DNA from: CAVRUD01 sp963849635
Lineage (GTDB): Bacteria > Chloroflexota > Chloroflexia > Thermomicrobiales > UBA6265
DNA length: 64,000 nucleotides
Direction: 5' to 3'
NCBI GenBank assembly: GCA_963849635.1
Contig: CAWKIA010000038.1
Span: 131,511-195,510 of the forward strand
The notes beneath the pieces are model-generated. The model was given only the letters and a program-made list of their open reading frames with translations, searched no databases and was not told where the DNA came from. The first letter of the stretch is position 1; every line of letters begins with the position of its first letter. The position numbers were made by a program, and so were the translations under genes. Of the stretch, positions 36,732 through 45,265 are shown piece by piece.

Positions 36732-37115
36732 CTCTTCCACCACCTGCGCCTCACCGTCACCGACGTCGACCGCGCCCGGGATTTCTATACCGAGGTGCTC
36801 GGGTTCGCCGCCGTCATGGACCTCAACCCGGGGGTCTTCCTCTCCAACGGGAGCGTCGGGCTGGGGTTGGGACCCCACCCGGACCCCGCCAACGCCGCGC
36901 CCGGCGACCGCTTCGACGAGAACCGGGTCGGATTGGACCACCTCAGCTTCGGCGTCGGCAGCCGGGACGAGTTGGAACAGGCAGCTCGGGTGCTGGACGA
37001 GCGAGGCGTGCCGCGGGGAGAGATGAAAGATCTGGGCGCGGCATTCGGGCTCTACATCCTGGCCTTCCGCGATCCGGATAACGTCCAGTTGGAACTGAGC
37101 GCCCCCTACGCCTGA
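36732..37115 (+). CDS. VOC family (glyoxalase-like) protein, N-terminus not defined
   Basis: About 127 residues of one VOC unit: LFHHLRLTVTDVDRARDFYT then EVLGFAAVMDL, DENRVGLDHLSFGVGSRDEL, ending FRDPDNVQLELSAPYA and TGA at 37113. Metal-ligand positions (His in HHLRLTV, His in LDHLSF, Glu in VQLEL) are present. No ATG fits; the frame continues upstream into ATPase-regulator sequence. A LuxR HTH remnant follows in another frame, so the domain may have been part of a VOC-LuxR fusion or been brought in by misassembly. Confidence 0.65.
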   Translation, partial: LFHHLRLTVTDVDRARDFYTEVLGFAAVMDLNPGVFLSNGSVGLGLGPHPDPANAAPGDRFDENRVGLDHLSFGVGSRDELEQAARVLDERGVPRGEMKDLGAAFGLYILAFRDPDNVQLELSAPYA

Positions 37116-37116
37116 G

Positions 37117-37379
37117 GCACCGTCCGAGGCGGTCGCCCCCGACGTCGCACACGAGTCCCTCCCATCGAAGGATCCCCACAGCGACAACGGGGAGCCAGGG
37201 GCTGACGAGCGAGGTGGCCTCACGCCGCGGGAGCGGGAGGCACTGCGGTTGGTGACCGGGGGGCGCTCCGACCTGATGTTGGCGCCGCCCCCCGGCTGGG
37301 CGAGACGCGTCCTCGGCGCATATCGATACCGGTCCGAGTGACCGCCCTGCTGCCGAGCGTGAGAGCCGGCCCTGGGTGA
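37117..37379 (+). pseudogene. LuxR HTH remnant after the VOC gene
   Basis: In the frame one base off the VOC gene, an acidic Pro-rich linker (EAPSEAVAPDVAHESLPSKD, then GEPGADERGG) leads to LTPREREALRLVTGGRSD, the first helix block of a LuxR HTH. The recognition helix is then garbled (RLGETRPRRISIPVRVTALL) before a TGA at 37377. A single-base indel at about 37113 would fuse this to the VOC domain. Confidence 0.45.
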
Positions 37380-37418
37380 CGACCGCGGCACGGCATCGGC
37401 TCGTGAGGCAGTGGCGAG

Positions 37419-38719
37419 ATGGCAGCACACCCCGTAGTCGCAAGCGTCCCGCACCCTTCTCGGCGGCGTGCCAGGTTGCGCCGCTCGATGCTCCTCCTCC
37501 TGGTGCTGTGCAATCTGCTGGCCGCGGGAGCAGCCCTGGTGGGGGCAAACGAGGTCCCGACGAACCCGGGCTCGCTGGTAACATTCTCCAGTCCCGTCGC
37601 GGTCGCCGCGGCGGAAAACGCGGACGCGGTGGAGCTGTTTTATGCGGCCGTGAACGAGGCGATCCGCACCGGAGACACGGACCCGCTGGACGCGCTCGTC
37701 GCCCCGGATGTCGATTGGTGCCTGCCCTGCCCCGGACAGGCGGCCGACCGTGCTGGGCTCAAGCGCTACGTGGCCGATCTCCATCGGGCATCGCCCGAGA
37801 TGCGTCTGCTGGTGGACGAGGTGGTGGGAAGCCTCCTGGAGATGTTCACCGTGCGGGTGCGCGTGTCTGGCCATCCCGTCGCGGGCGCGACGTCGCCATG
37901 GGGTCCGGTCGATACGCTTCGGCTCGTCGACGGTGAGATCGCGGAGCGGCGAAACGGCCTCGAGGGCGCAACGCTGGCCGAGCCGCTGCTCGGAGCGCGC
38001 CTCGACGCGCTCCCGCCGGCCGTGACCGGCGTGGTGCTGGCGCGACTGACCTTTGCCGTCGGCTCGGGCACGGACGGTCTCCTCAGCGCGGGACCAACGC
38101 TGCTGGTGGTGGAGTCTGGTGCGCTGTGGATTCGCATCGCCTACGACGGGCAGATCCTGCGCGCGGGCGGACAGATCGAGACCGGAGACGACGCCTATGC
38201 CACAAGCGGTGGGGTCATCGAGACCGTCCTGCGCCAGGGCGACGGGGCGATCGTGCCGGCCGCCGTGCGGCACTCCCTCCGTCAAGATGGCACGGAGCCG
38301 GGGGCAGTGCTGGCGGCGACGCTGGCAATCGACGACAACGGGGTCGACCGCTCAGGGCGGCGACATCCAGAGGTGGGGGTGTTCGAATTCTTCGACAGTA
38401 AGTCCCTGGCCCCGGATTCACCCCCACCGGCCGTCCAGATGCTGGTCAGAGAACGGGTGGATACTTGGTCGACGGGCCCGGTCAGCGTTGCTATCGGCCG
38501 GGTGATCCTCGGTCTTGGCGCCCGTGTCTTCCTCCTGGCGGCGAGACGCTGTTCGTTGCGGTGGAGTCGGGCACATTGGCTCTGACCGGTCGTAATGCTC
38601 GCACGGTCGCGGCGGGCATGGGGATGATGGAACCCCCTGGTCTGGACCGCGCACTGCGCAACGCGGGACCAGGGCTGTCGGCCCTGCTGGTCCTGACCGT
38701 CGCGCCAGCGGCGGAGTGA
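37419..38719 (+). CDS. SnoaL-like plus cupin-like protein with leader (C-terminal frameshift)
   Basis: About 433 residues. A leader or membrane segment covers 23-43 (SMLLLLVLCNLLAAGAALVG). A SnoaL-type NTF2-like domain follows at about 65-170: ADAVELFYAAVNEAIRTGDT and LDALVAPDVDWCLPCPGQAA. Two cupin-like segments come next: LLVVESGALWIRIAYDGQIL with GDGAIVPAAVRHSLRQDG, then, after a shift near 38535, ETLFVAVESGTLALTGRNAR and MGMMEPPGLDRALRNAG. The combination suggests an exported or membrane-attached small-molecule-binding protein of unknown role. The gene ends at a TGA at 38717, but coding-like sequence continues in the same frame after it. The start at 37419 has only a weak ribosome site. 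Confidence 0.6.
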
Positions 38720-38908
38720 GATGCCGTCTGGCCTCGCACGAAGCTGGAAGCCAGCCCGGACGCCTCTCCAGAGATCGGCACGACGGAGTCCGATACGTCC
38801 AGCGCCGGTATCGGCGCCGAGGCGGGCACTCCGGAGACGGATCTAGCGGTGGAGAGTAGTCCGGCGGCCGAGATCGAAGCCGAACTCTGCGGCACCCTAT
38901 CGTTGTAA
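38720..38908 (+). other. In-frame continuation after TGA, Ser/Ala/Thr/Glu-rich
   Basis: Directly after the TGA at 38717-38719 the same frame stays open for 62 codons to a TAA at 38906. It reads TKLEASPDASPEIGTTESDT and then EAGTPETDLAVESSPAAEIE. This low-complexity acidic composition is typical of spacers in exported proteins of this group, so it is likely the true C-terminal tail. The TGA would then be a nonsense mutation or a base-calling error. Confidence 0.45.
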
Positions 38909-39341
38909 CCGTCAGCCTCAGGGACTCGACAGAGTCCTTCTTGACCGAAGCGGGAGCGGCGGATATCGCGCAGGTTCTGGCCATCGAAGGAATCCCGCCT
39001 CGCTCTCCCAGGGTCATCGTCGATCCCGAGCCGCCGCTTCTAGACCCCAGGCATCACAATCGGATAGAGTATTACGCCGTCTCCTGCGAAGGCGCGACTC
39101 CTGGTACGCTCTGTGCAGGTACTTGTGTACCGGTGGATGAGCGAGTCCGCTGGGCTGCCGTGCGATTGGCGGTGGTCCGGCGGATATCGGGTGTCTATCG
39201 TGGGCCGCGTAACCGGCCGAGGGTGGCAGACGTTTCCGTACTGTCTCCCGCGGCTGGCTGGCAAGCTGGCTGGCTGGCAACTCGGGATTCGATCGGGACA
39301 TTTTTCCGGCGTGTGGCCCAACGAGGCCGAAGGACTGGCAG
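38909..39341. other. Intergenic, no gene supported
   Basis: No conserved frame was found on either strand. A short GGCTGGCTGGCAAGCTGGCTGGCTGGCAA-type tandem lies at about 39252-39281. The stretch presumably carries the promoter of the membrane protein that follows. Confidence 0.35.
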
Positions 39342-40016
39342 TTGGGTACGACGCGTCGCGCACAGCAGGCGGGAGTCGTGCGGCGAATCAGGTGGGCGAT
39401 TGCCTTCGGACTCGTGGCGGCGCTGGCGACGGGGTTCGGGGCGGCGATCTTCGAGGTCTGGGACGGCGGCGGCACAGGAGACGGGCCCGGGGCCATGGAG
39501 CGGAGCCTCCGCGATGGCCGCGTCCTGGTCTGGATCGGGTTCGCGACCGCGGCCGGCTTTGTGCTGGCCGGCCGCGACACCCTGACGTCGTCGGTCGATG
39601 ACCTGTTCGAGGAAGACCGCCGCAACTGGGTCCGCCGCGTCCTTCTGGAGCGCGAATCGTCCGCCCGCGACCCCGGGGTGGAGTCCGTCCCGCAGGGTAG
39701 GGCCGCCTCCGATCTGCCTGACCTCGATGTGATCGATCCCTACCGCGAATCAGGTGAGGATGCGGCATCGGCGGGCAGCACCGGTACGCTCCCGCCCGTT
39801 TTCGCCCCCCTTGACGATCCGGGCATCGGCCTTCCCCGCCAGCCGTCCTTCGCTCGCCGGGGTCCATCTTCCCGCCTCCTCACTCTGGGCAGCATACTGG
39901 TCGGCGCGGGGGTGGGAGCCGGCCTCGGCGCCCTGGTGGGCGAACTGGCGCCGGGCACTGTCCTCGGCGTGGTCGCGGGGCTGCTGGTGGGGCTGCTGCT
40001 CGATCGCGACGGATAG
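39342..40016 (+). CDS. Membrane protein with three or four helices and a cytosolic loop
   Basis: Up to 224 residues. Hydrophobic segments are at about 18-36 (IAFGLVAALATGFGAAIFEV), 60-77 (RVLVWIGFATAAGFVLAG) and 183-220 (LTLGSILVGAGVGAGLGALV, then GTVLGVVAGLLVGLLL). The last pair is Gly-rich, like a glycine-zipper. Between them is a charged loop with FEEDRRNWVRRVLLERESSA. The family is unknown. The start may be TTG 39342 or GTG 39378 (VRRIRW). It ends 245 bases before the GNAT gene, with a repeat between. Confidence 0.6.
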   Translation: MGTTRRAQQAGVVRRIRWAIAFGLVAALATGFGAAIFEVWDGGGTGDGPGAMERSLRDGRVLVWIGFATAAGFVLAGRDTLTSSVDDLFEEDRRNWVRRVLLERESSARDPGVESVPQGRAASDLPDLDVIDPYRESGEDAASAGSTGTLPPVFAPLDDPGIGLPRQPSFARRGPSSRLLTLGSILVGAGVGAGLGALVGELAPGTVLGVVAGLLVGLLLDRDG

Positions 40017-40050
40017 GCGTTAGGCGGCAGGCGTCACGCAGTACCCGTTA

Positions 40051-40200
40051 GTCCTGAGCGTAGCGAAGGATCTCGCCGTCATTCCGGCCTTTGCCGCGGA
40101 CCGACGGCGCAGCACGCGGTCCCGAATCGGAGCCTCGCGTCCGGAGAACGGGGACCGAAGGCGCTAAAGCGCCAAGATCCCTCGACAGGCTCGGGATGAC
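40051..40200. repeat. Dispersed intergenic repeat, related to 28513-28664
   Basis: The left end is GTCCTGAGCGTAGCGAAGGA and the right end is GATCCCTCGACAGGCTCGGG then ATGAC. The right end matches the arm of the 28.5 kb element in 22 of 24 positions. Inside is a GCGCTAAAGCGC palindrome. The ends are not complementary to each other, so this may be a hybrid of two element types. Confidence 0.6.
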
Positions 40201-40260
40201 GGTTGCTTGCCGCCTTGCAATCTCCTCACGCACGACTGACGCCTTGCTAAGATTGCCGGC

Positions 40261-40828
40261 ATGCTACACCCCACATACCCCATTACCACCGATCGGCTGC
40301 TCTTGCGTCCCTATGTGCTAGACGACCTCGAAGACTTTTACGAGACCCTGCGAATTCCAGAGGTCGTGCGCTACCTCTATTGGGAGATCAAGAACCGAGA
40401 CGAAGCCGCAACATTGCTCGCGCGGCGCACGACCTGCGACGCGATCCGGGCGGTAGGCGACTGGCTGGTGCTGGCGGTGATCTTGAAGGAGACCGGCGCT
40501 CTCCTCGGCGATGTGGTGCTGAAATGGGAGAGCGCGGAGCATCGTACAGGGGGAGATCGGCTTTGTCCTCAACCCCGCCTATCACGGCAAGGGGTACGCC
40601 TACGAGGCGAGCCGGGTGCTGCTAAGCCTGGGGTTCGAGGAGATGAAGTTGCACCGGATCGTCGGCCGGTGCGATGCCCGCAACACCGCCTCGGCCCGCC
40701 TGCTGGAGCGGCTGGGGATGCGGCGCGAAGCGCATCTGGTCCAGAACGAGTGGGTCAAGGGTGAGTGGACCGACGAGTTGATCTTCGCGATGCTCGACGG
40801 GGAATGGGCTGCCACGAACGGATCGTGA
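40261..40828 (+). CDS. GNAT N-acetyltransferase, RimJ/RimL type (one frameshift)
   Basis: About 188 residues. The N-terminal part reads ITTDRLLLRPYVLDDLEDFY and AILKETGALLGDV-like (LVLAVILKETGALLGDVVLK). Near 40540 the frame shifts, then IGFVLNPAYHGKGYAYEASR (acetyl-CoA loop HGKGYAYEA), LHRIVGRCDARNTASARLLE then LGMRREAHLVQNEWVKGEW follow. This is the RimJ/RimL or ribosomal-protein/tRNA-type GNAT subfamily; the acceptor is not known. One indel fully explains the break. It converges with the DUF2207 gene, 5 bases away. Confidence 0.8.
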
Positions 40829-40833
40829 TCCGT

Positions 40834-42792
40834 CTATCCGAACCCGCGGCTGCCGCCGCCGCCGCCTCCCCCACCGCCACCGCCGCCGCTGAAGCCGCCG
40901 CCGCTACTCTTGCTGCTGGGTGGGGTAAAGGCGGTTGCGGCCGAGTTGAAGAAGCCGAGCATGCCGGCGTTGACTGAGGACAGGGAGCGCATGGCGGAGT
41001 CGCTCATGCCCTGCGGGCTGGGGATGGACGGCCCGTCCCAACCATCTCCATCACGGTCTCCTCCCGAGCCTGAACTCGAACCGCCGCTGATCGGGCGGCC
41101 CCACCAGACCTGGCCCCGGGGTGGGTCGTACCAGCGCGGGGCGGGGGTGCCTGCCCGGGCGAAGGTCTCCACCCAGGACTTCTCGACACCGAAGGCGGTG
41201 GCGAAGGGGAGGTAGCGCTCGAAGAGGTCTGGATCGCGGGCGAGGGGAGAATCCGAGCCGAAGCGCTCGATCTCGTGCAGGTGGCGCTTGAAGGCCCGCC
41301 ACTTCGCCGCCGCCACGGCGCCGTCTTCGGTGCGGCGCGGCATCGCCTTCGCCGTCAGGAGCAGGGCCGCCCCGGCCAGGCCAAGGATGGCTACCAGCAC
41401 GAACGCGGGCCAGCCCAGCGGGCCACGGAAGAGGAAGCCAACCACGGCCGCCGCGGCGACGCACCCAGAGCCGGCGACCGTCCAGCGCTGGCGGACGGCC
41501 TGGGGATTCTCAACCATGTCCCCTCGATCAACCAGCTCGTCGTAAATCTCCTCCCTGATCTGCTTTGAGGCGGCGGTCAAGCGCAGGCGCACGTCGGTCA
41601 ATTCGGCCCGGGTACCTGGGGTGGCAACGGGGAAGAGGGCATCGAGCAGCATTTGCTCGTAGGGGCGCAGGCCATTCGTCGCGCCGATCTCCCCGGCGAT
41701 GAGCGCGAACTCCTTCTCGCCCGATTGCTCGATCACGAAGAAGCCTCGGCGGGCGAGATCGAGCATGGTCGCCACCAACTCCGGTGTGCGCACGACCTCG
41801 TCGATCAGGGCGCCGGCCAGGGCCGGAGAGCGGCTGTCCGGCGGCTCGGTCAGGTACTCGGCCACCAGACCGACGTGGGGATCGCGGCCGATGGCGTACC
41901 ACTTCCGATAGAGCCAGATACCGCCGCCGGAGAGCCCGAGGCCGCCGATGCTCAGGGCGGCCATGCCCAGGATCGTCTCCCGGCGCTCGGCGTCCGCCTG
42001 CTCCTGCCGTTCGGCGTCGTCTTGGTCCTGCCAGCTCGGCTCCGTGGCCGAGGTGATCGGCGGGAACTGCATCCGGACGACCAAGTCGTCGCCCTCGACC
42101 AGGCCAGCCGATTCCCAGCTCCAGGTCTGGCCGTCCGTCGTCCGCTCCGCCGCCGGGCCGGGTGAGTCTTCACCCAGGACGACATCGGCCAGAGCGACAG
42201 CCTCCGGAAGGTGGATCGTGACCGATGCCGCGCGTATCGGGCCGATGGCGGTCACGTCGTCCGAGATCGCGATCCAGTAGATCTGCTGGTTGGGTGGATC
42301 TTCGTCCGTGTAGACCCGCAGGGCGCCGAGGGCGTCATAGGTCAGCTCGACGGTGATGGAGCCGTTGCTGACCGGCGCGAAGGCGTATTCGACGAACATG
42401 TCAGCACCGGTGTCGACCGCCTTGTAGGTTCCTGGCTCGCGCTCGTATTCACTGGGGGGCACCAGGCGAGCAGCGCTCATCGTCACGTCGTCGCCCGTCC
42501 CCTCGCCGATGCGGACGGCCACGTTCGTGATCTCTTCGACCCGATCAAGGGGGATCTCGGCGTAGCCGAAGGTGTACTCATGGCTGCCGGAGAAGGTGAC
42601 TTCCATCCGCTCCGTCACCTGGAACGTGCCATCGTCCTGGACATCGATCTCAACGTCGTAGCGGTCCCAGACGACGCTCCCCCCAGACTGAGCGCGAGCA
42701 GCGCCGGACGCCAAGCCGAAGAACGCGACGAGCACCGCGCCGAAGAAGACAAGTGCGAAGCGGACGCGGGCGGTCTGGTTGATCGTGATCAT
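40834..42792 (-). CDS. DUF2207 domain membrane protein
   Basis: A 652-residue protein. A signal peptide (about 1-34: RFALVFFGAVLVAFFGLASG) precedes a DUF2207 extracytoplasmic domain: VWDRYDVEIDVQDDGTFQVT, the segment VEITNVAVRIGEGTGDDVTM-like (VEEITNVAVRIGEG), and IYWIAISDDVTAIGPI. A membrane helix lies at about 270-290, then a cytosolic part with YAIGRDPHVGLVAEYLTEPP, RGFFVIEQ and a two-helix hairpin (CVAAAAVVGFLFRGPLGWPA, VAILGLAGAALLLTAKAM). The C-terminus is Ser/Gly-rich (GGGFSGGGGGGGGGGGGSRG). Members are found in many monoderms, with unknown function. ATG 42792 has GGAG; ATG 42834 is an alternative. Confidence 0.85.
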   Translation of the reverse strand: MITINQTARVRFALVFFGAVLVAFFGLASGAARAQSGGSVVWDRYDVEIDVQDDGTFQVTERMEVTFSGSHEYTFGYAEIPLDRVEEITNVAVRIGEGTGDDVTMSAARLVPPSEYEREPGTYKAVDTGADMFVEYAFAPVSNGSITVELTYDALGALRVYTDEDPPNQQIYWIAISDDVTAIGPIRAASVTIHLPEAVALADVVLGEDSPGPAAERTTDGQTWSWESAGLVEGDDLVVRMQFPPITSATEPSWQDQDDAERQEQADAERRETILGMAALSIGGLGLSGGGIWLYRKWYAIGRDPHVGLVAEYLTEPPDSRSPALAGALIDEVVRTPELVATMLDLARRGFFVIEQSGEKEFALIAGEIGATNGLRPYEQMLLDALFPVATPGTRAELTDVRLRLTAASKQIREEIYDELVDRGDMVENPQAVRQRWTVAGSGCVAAAAVVGFLFRGPLGWPAFVLVAILGLAGAALLLTAKAMPRRTEDGAVAAAKWRAFKRHLHEIERFGSDSPLARDPDLFERYLPFATAFGVEKSWVETFARAGTPAPRWYDPPRGQVWWGRPISGGSSSGSGGDRDGDGWDGPSIPSPQGMSDSAMRSLSSVNAGMLGFFNSAATAFTPPSSKSSGGGFSGGGGGGGGGGGGSRGFG

Positions 42793-42973
42793 CCTGGTCG
42801 CTCCGGGTAGCGAGGTCGGTCGTGATGGGACCACTGTACGAGGGTCCAGCGTACCCGTACATGGGGAGAAGTCCCCATTTTTCGGCCGCCAACAGAAGTG
42901 GCTGTTCTAATGGGGAAACGGTTCTACGGCCGCGCCGGTTCCCGTTGAGGCATCCGGAATGACTGACGAACAG

Positions 42974-43007
42974 CGCGGCGCGGCCAGCAGATGCCGGCCG
43001 CGCCGCG
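42974..43007 (-). terminator. GC hairpin after the cupredoxin-like gene
   Basis: CGCGGCGCGGCC pairs perfectly with GGCCGCGCCGCG over 12 bases around a 10-base loop. It lies 45 bases past the stop of the 43052 gene on its strand. There is no T-run. Confidence 0.5.
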
Positions 43008-43051
43008 TCACGCGTAGATCGATGGTGGGGTCGCCTGGCGAGACGGATGCC

Positions 43052-44041
43052 TTAGGCGGCCGGGGTGCCAGCGTCGACGCCGACCGGGACGACTTCGATC
43101 ATGCCACCGAAGGCATGGGGCAGTCCGTCCATGTTCGGGTCGCCGACGAAGCAGAGGAGGATGTAGTAGCCGGGCTCCAAGTCGACCGCGAGGTACTGGG
43201 TCGTCTCCGGAGGACTGGACGCCGGTGATGAAGGCCGGGCTGATCGGTGGCCCTTCGGCCGCTCCGGCTTCGGGGGTGGCGCCTTCGGGCGGCTCTTCCT
43301 CCGAGAGCAGCTCGACGACCTCGTCTTCGGTGAAGGGCACGTCCGAGCGGACGGCGAAGATGAAGTGCGGCTGGTCGCATCGTTGTAGATCTCGAGGATG
43401 CCGGGACCTTCGGTGAGGGTGGCCTGGAAGTCGAAGGAGCCGCTGGTGCCGACCTCGGTGATGTTCGATGTGGCGGTGAAGGATGTGGAGGCCATATCTG
43501 CCTCACCCGTCACCGTCATGGGCACGGCGGCTGTCAAGCCAGTCGTCAGCACAGCGTAGTTGCCAGGCTCCAGGAAGACGGCTCCCTGACCGGTCTCACC
43601 TTGAAGGGCGCCGGGACCGCCGGGCATGTACGTCTCGTAGAGGAAGGCGTCTGGCGATTCAGCCGCTGGGCTGGCCATATCCATGCCCTCCATCGACTCG
43701 GGGCTGGCCTCGGCCTCTCCTTCGGCACCCGGGGGCGGGCCCATGAAGAAGGCGCCGATCTCTTCGACGGTCTTGCCTTCAGGGACCTGGATGAAATCGA
43801 CCTGCCAGGAGTCTTCGAACGGATCGCCGGTCGGGGTAATGCTGTTCGTGAAGCTCACCAGGTACCAGCCGGCGGCGGTCTCCGCCGGAACGCCTTCGAG
43901 TCCGGCGTCTGTCAGGGTGATGGTGAGTTCAGGGAGTCCCAACGACGCAAGACCGCCATCCTGGGCGGAGACGCGCGCCATGCCGCTGAAGGCAAGCGCG
44001 ATCACCGCCAGGGCCGCTACGAAAACCGACCTGATCCGCAT
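43052..44041 (-). CDS. Exported cupredoxin-like protein, two compensating frameshifts
   Basis: About 330 residues. The signal peptide covers about 1-26 (FVAALAVIALAFSGMARVSA). The first domain reads PELTITLTDAGLEGVPAETA and WYLVSFTNSITPTGDPFEDS. A Met/Glu/Ser-rich linker (SPESMEGMDMASPAAESPDA) may bind metal. Then GQGAVFLEPGNYAVLTTGL and SDVPFTEDEVVELLSEEEPP follow, and at the end YYILLCFVGDPNMDGLPHAF with GGMIEVVPVG, which resembles the late copper-site region of plastocyanin-like folds. Shifts near 43385 and 43210 cancel, so the protein is probably intact. The second ATG of ATGAGCATG is used because GAGGAGG is 7 bases upstream of it. Confidence 0.65.
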   Translation of the reverse strand: MRIRSVFVAALAVIALAFSGMARVSAQDGGLASLGLPELTITLTDAGLEGVPAETAAGWYLVSFTNSITPTGDPFEDSWQVDFIQVPEGKTVEEIGAFFMGPPPGAEGEAEASPESMEGMDMASPAAESPDAFLYETYMPGGPGALQGETGQGAVFLEPGNYAVLTTGLTAAVPMTVTGEADMASTSFTATSNITEVGTSGSFDFQATLTEGPGILEIYNDATSRTSSSPSARTCPSPKTRSSSCSRRKSRPKAPPPKPERPKGHRSARPSSPASSPPETTQYLAVDLEPGYYILLCFVGDPNMDGLPHAFGGMIEVVPVGVDAGTPAA

Positions 44042-44309
44042 GCTCATACCTCCTCTGCGCGCCGGTTCCCTGTTCCGTGGGGACATCCTTTGGATCGACG
44101 GGGGCGCCTGTAAAGGAGTATAAGGCTTTCGGACCGGGGATACATCGGGAGATATGCGTATTTCTTCCCACCCCACCTGGGGGAGGACTGTCATAGCACG
44201 ACCGGCCGCGAGAGGTGATGGCTGGTGGGTGAAGGAGAGCGACAGCGGGGACGGTTCTGGCAATACCCCGCTGACGGCGCAGGATTCATTGGGTAATATC
44301 GTTCGGCAG

Positions 44310-44720
44310 TTACGGGAATGGAGAGACAGAAGACAACCGCGTCGGCGATAATCCCTGACGGCGGCAGGTCATTCGGTAGCCGAGCGCACGCCGGTTACGG
44401 GGCCTCGCACTAAGGGGCGTCGCGATCGCGGCCGTCGTGGTTGGTTTGGGCCACTGGACGCACTTCCAGCACATTTTCCAGGAGTCACAGGTGCCGTCGC
44501 AACAGACCCTGATGCAGTTCGGCGGGATCGACGTTCCCTTGGCATCGGCATCACGCCGGGCGAGGACCAGGGCGGCAACGGCGGCCAGCCCCAGACCGGC
44601 TCCCCGACCCCGGCGGATCAGTTCCCGCCTGGTCAGTGCCCCGGATATCGCCGATCGCATCAACTCGGCTTCGGACGCGAGAGCGGCGGTCTGTTCGATG
44701 TGGCTCGCTTGGCGTGTCAT
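44310..44720 (-). CDS. Small Cys-rich exported peptide 1 (Tat-like leader)
   Basis: A 136-residue frame whose first 90 residues parallel the gene at 44957. The leader has ELMRSAISGALTRRELIRRG (twin Arg), then GAGLGLAAVAALVLARR, the hydrophobic part. The mature part opens with PPNCIRVCCDGTCDSWKMCW and KC, giving a compact C-x3-CC-x3-C-x4-C-x2-C pattern within 21 residues. The last 45 residues (Pro/Arg-rich) look like read-through of a lost stop and are not conserved with the paralogue. Cys content and tandem duplication suggest a secreted disulfide-rich or metal-binding peptide. AAGGAGACGG precedes the ATG. No modification enzyme lies nearby. Confidence 0.6.
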   Translation of the reverse strand: MTRQASHIEQTAALASEAELMRSAISGALTRRELIRRGRGAGLGLAAVAALVLARRDADAKGTSIPPNCIRVCCDGTCDSWKMCWKCVQWPKPTTTAAIATPLSARPRNRRALGYRMTCRRQGLSPTRLSSVSPFP

Positions 44721-44880
44721 CTCCGTCTCCTTTCGGTCATTAGATCGGAATCAGCCATCCGCTCGGTGCGGTGTGCTTTCATCCTGGCCGACGGGAGATG
44801 TCGCGCCATCCGTGAGGTCACGGAGTTTTCGTAAGAGGCGTAAGGCGTGCGGGTAGGAGGGCACGAGAGATGCACTGTAA

Positions 44881-44930
44881 CGCCGACACCCTTTTCCCCT
44901 AGTGCGGCAGGGGGAGAGAGGGTGTCGGCG
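44881..44930 (-). terminator. Hairpin between the two Cys-rich peptide genes
   Basis: CGCCGACACCCT pairs with AGGGTGTCGGCG (12 bases, perfect), and the inner CCCCT and AGGGG also pair. It sits 27 bases past the stop of the peptide 2 gene on its strand. It lacks a T-run, but its position fits a terminator. Confidence 0.6.
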
Positions 44931-44956
44931 TCATCAATGCAGCGTAGAGTGGGCGT

Positions 44957-45265
44957 CTAGCGCTCGTCGAAGCACTTCAGACACATAGGAGTGTCGTCGA
45001 ACAGGCAATTGCTCGTGCCGTCGCAGCAGACGTAGACGCAGTTGGGGGAGACGGCCGTTCCCCGCTGCGTCCGGGCGCTGCTCTCGCGCGGCATCATCGC
45101 CAGGGCGGCGACGGCGGCCAGGCCGAGGCCAGCGCGGCGACCGCGGCGGATCAACTCCCGGCGGCTGACCGATCCAGAGACGGCCGACCGCATCAGACCG
45201 GCTTCGGTCTCGGCGGCGCTGTCGATCGGGCTGGACTGGCTGGACTGGCGGAACGTGAACGACAT
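44957..45265 (-). CDS. Small Cys-rich exported peptide 2 (Tat-like leader)
   Basis: A 102-residue peptide precursor. The leader reads GLMRSAVSGSVSRRELIRRG then RRAGLGLAAVAALAMM: a twin-Arg motif followed by a short hydrophobic stretch. After residue 62 the mature part reads AVSPNCVYVCCDGTSNCLFD and TPMCLKCFDER. Its cysteines follow C-x3-CC-x5-C-x7-C-x2-C. Peptide 1 shares the LMRSAxSG, RRELIRRG, AGLGLAAVAAL and PNC-VCCDGT-C-MC-KC elements, so the two are paralogues. ATG 45265 was chosen for its AAGGGAG site; an ATG 13 codons upstream lacks one. The family is not known to me. Confidence 0.7.
   Translation of the reverse strand: MSFTFRQSSQSSPIDSAAETEAGLMRSAVSGSVSRRELIRRGRRAGLGLAAVAALAMMPRESSARTQRGTAVSPNCVYVCCDGTSNCLFDDTPMCLKCFDER

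Noticed and set aside
36612..38285. 557-codon minus-strand frame
   Set aside because: It spans the VOC and SnoaL/cupin genes in antisense and has no motif; the plus-strand genes explain the sequence.
44310..45265. RiPP cluster with dedicated modification enzymes
   Set aside because: The two Cys-rich peptides are suggestive, but no radical SAM, LanM-like or protease gene is next to them, and their leader looks like a Tat signal.
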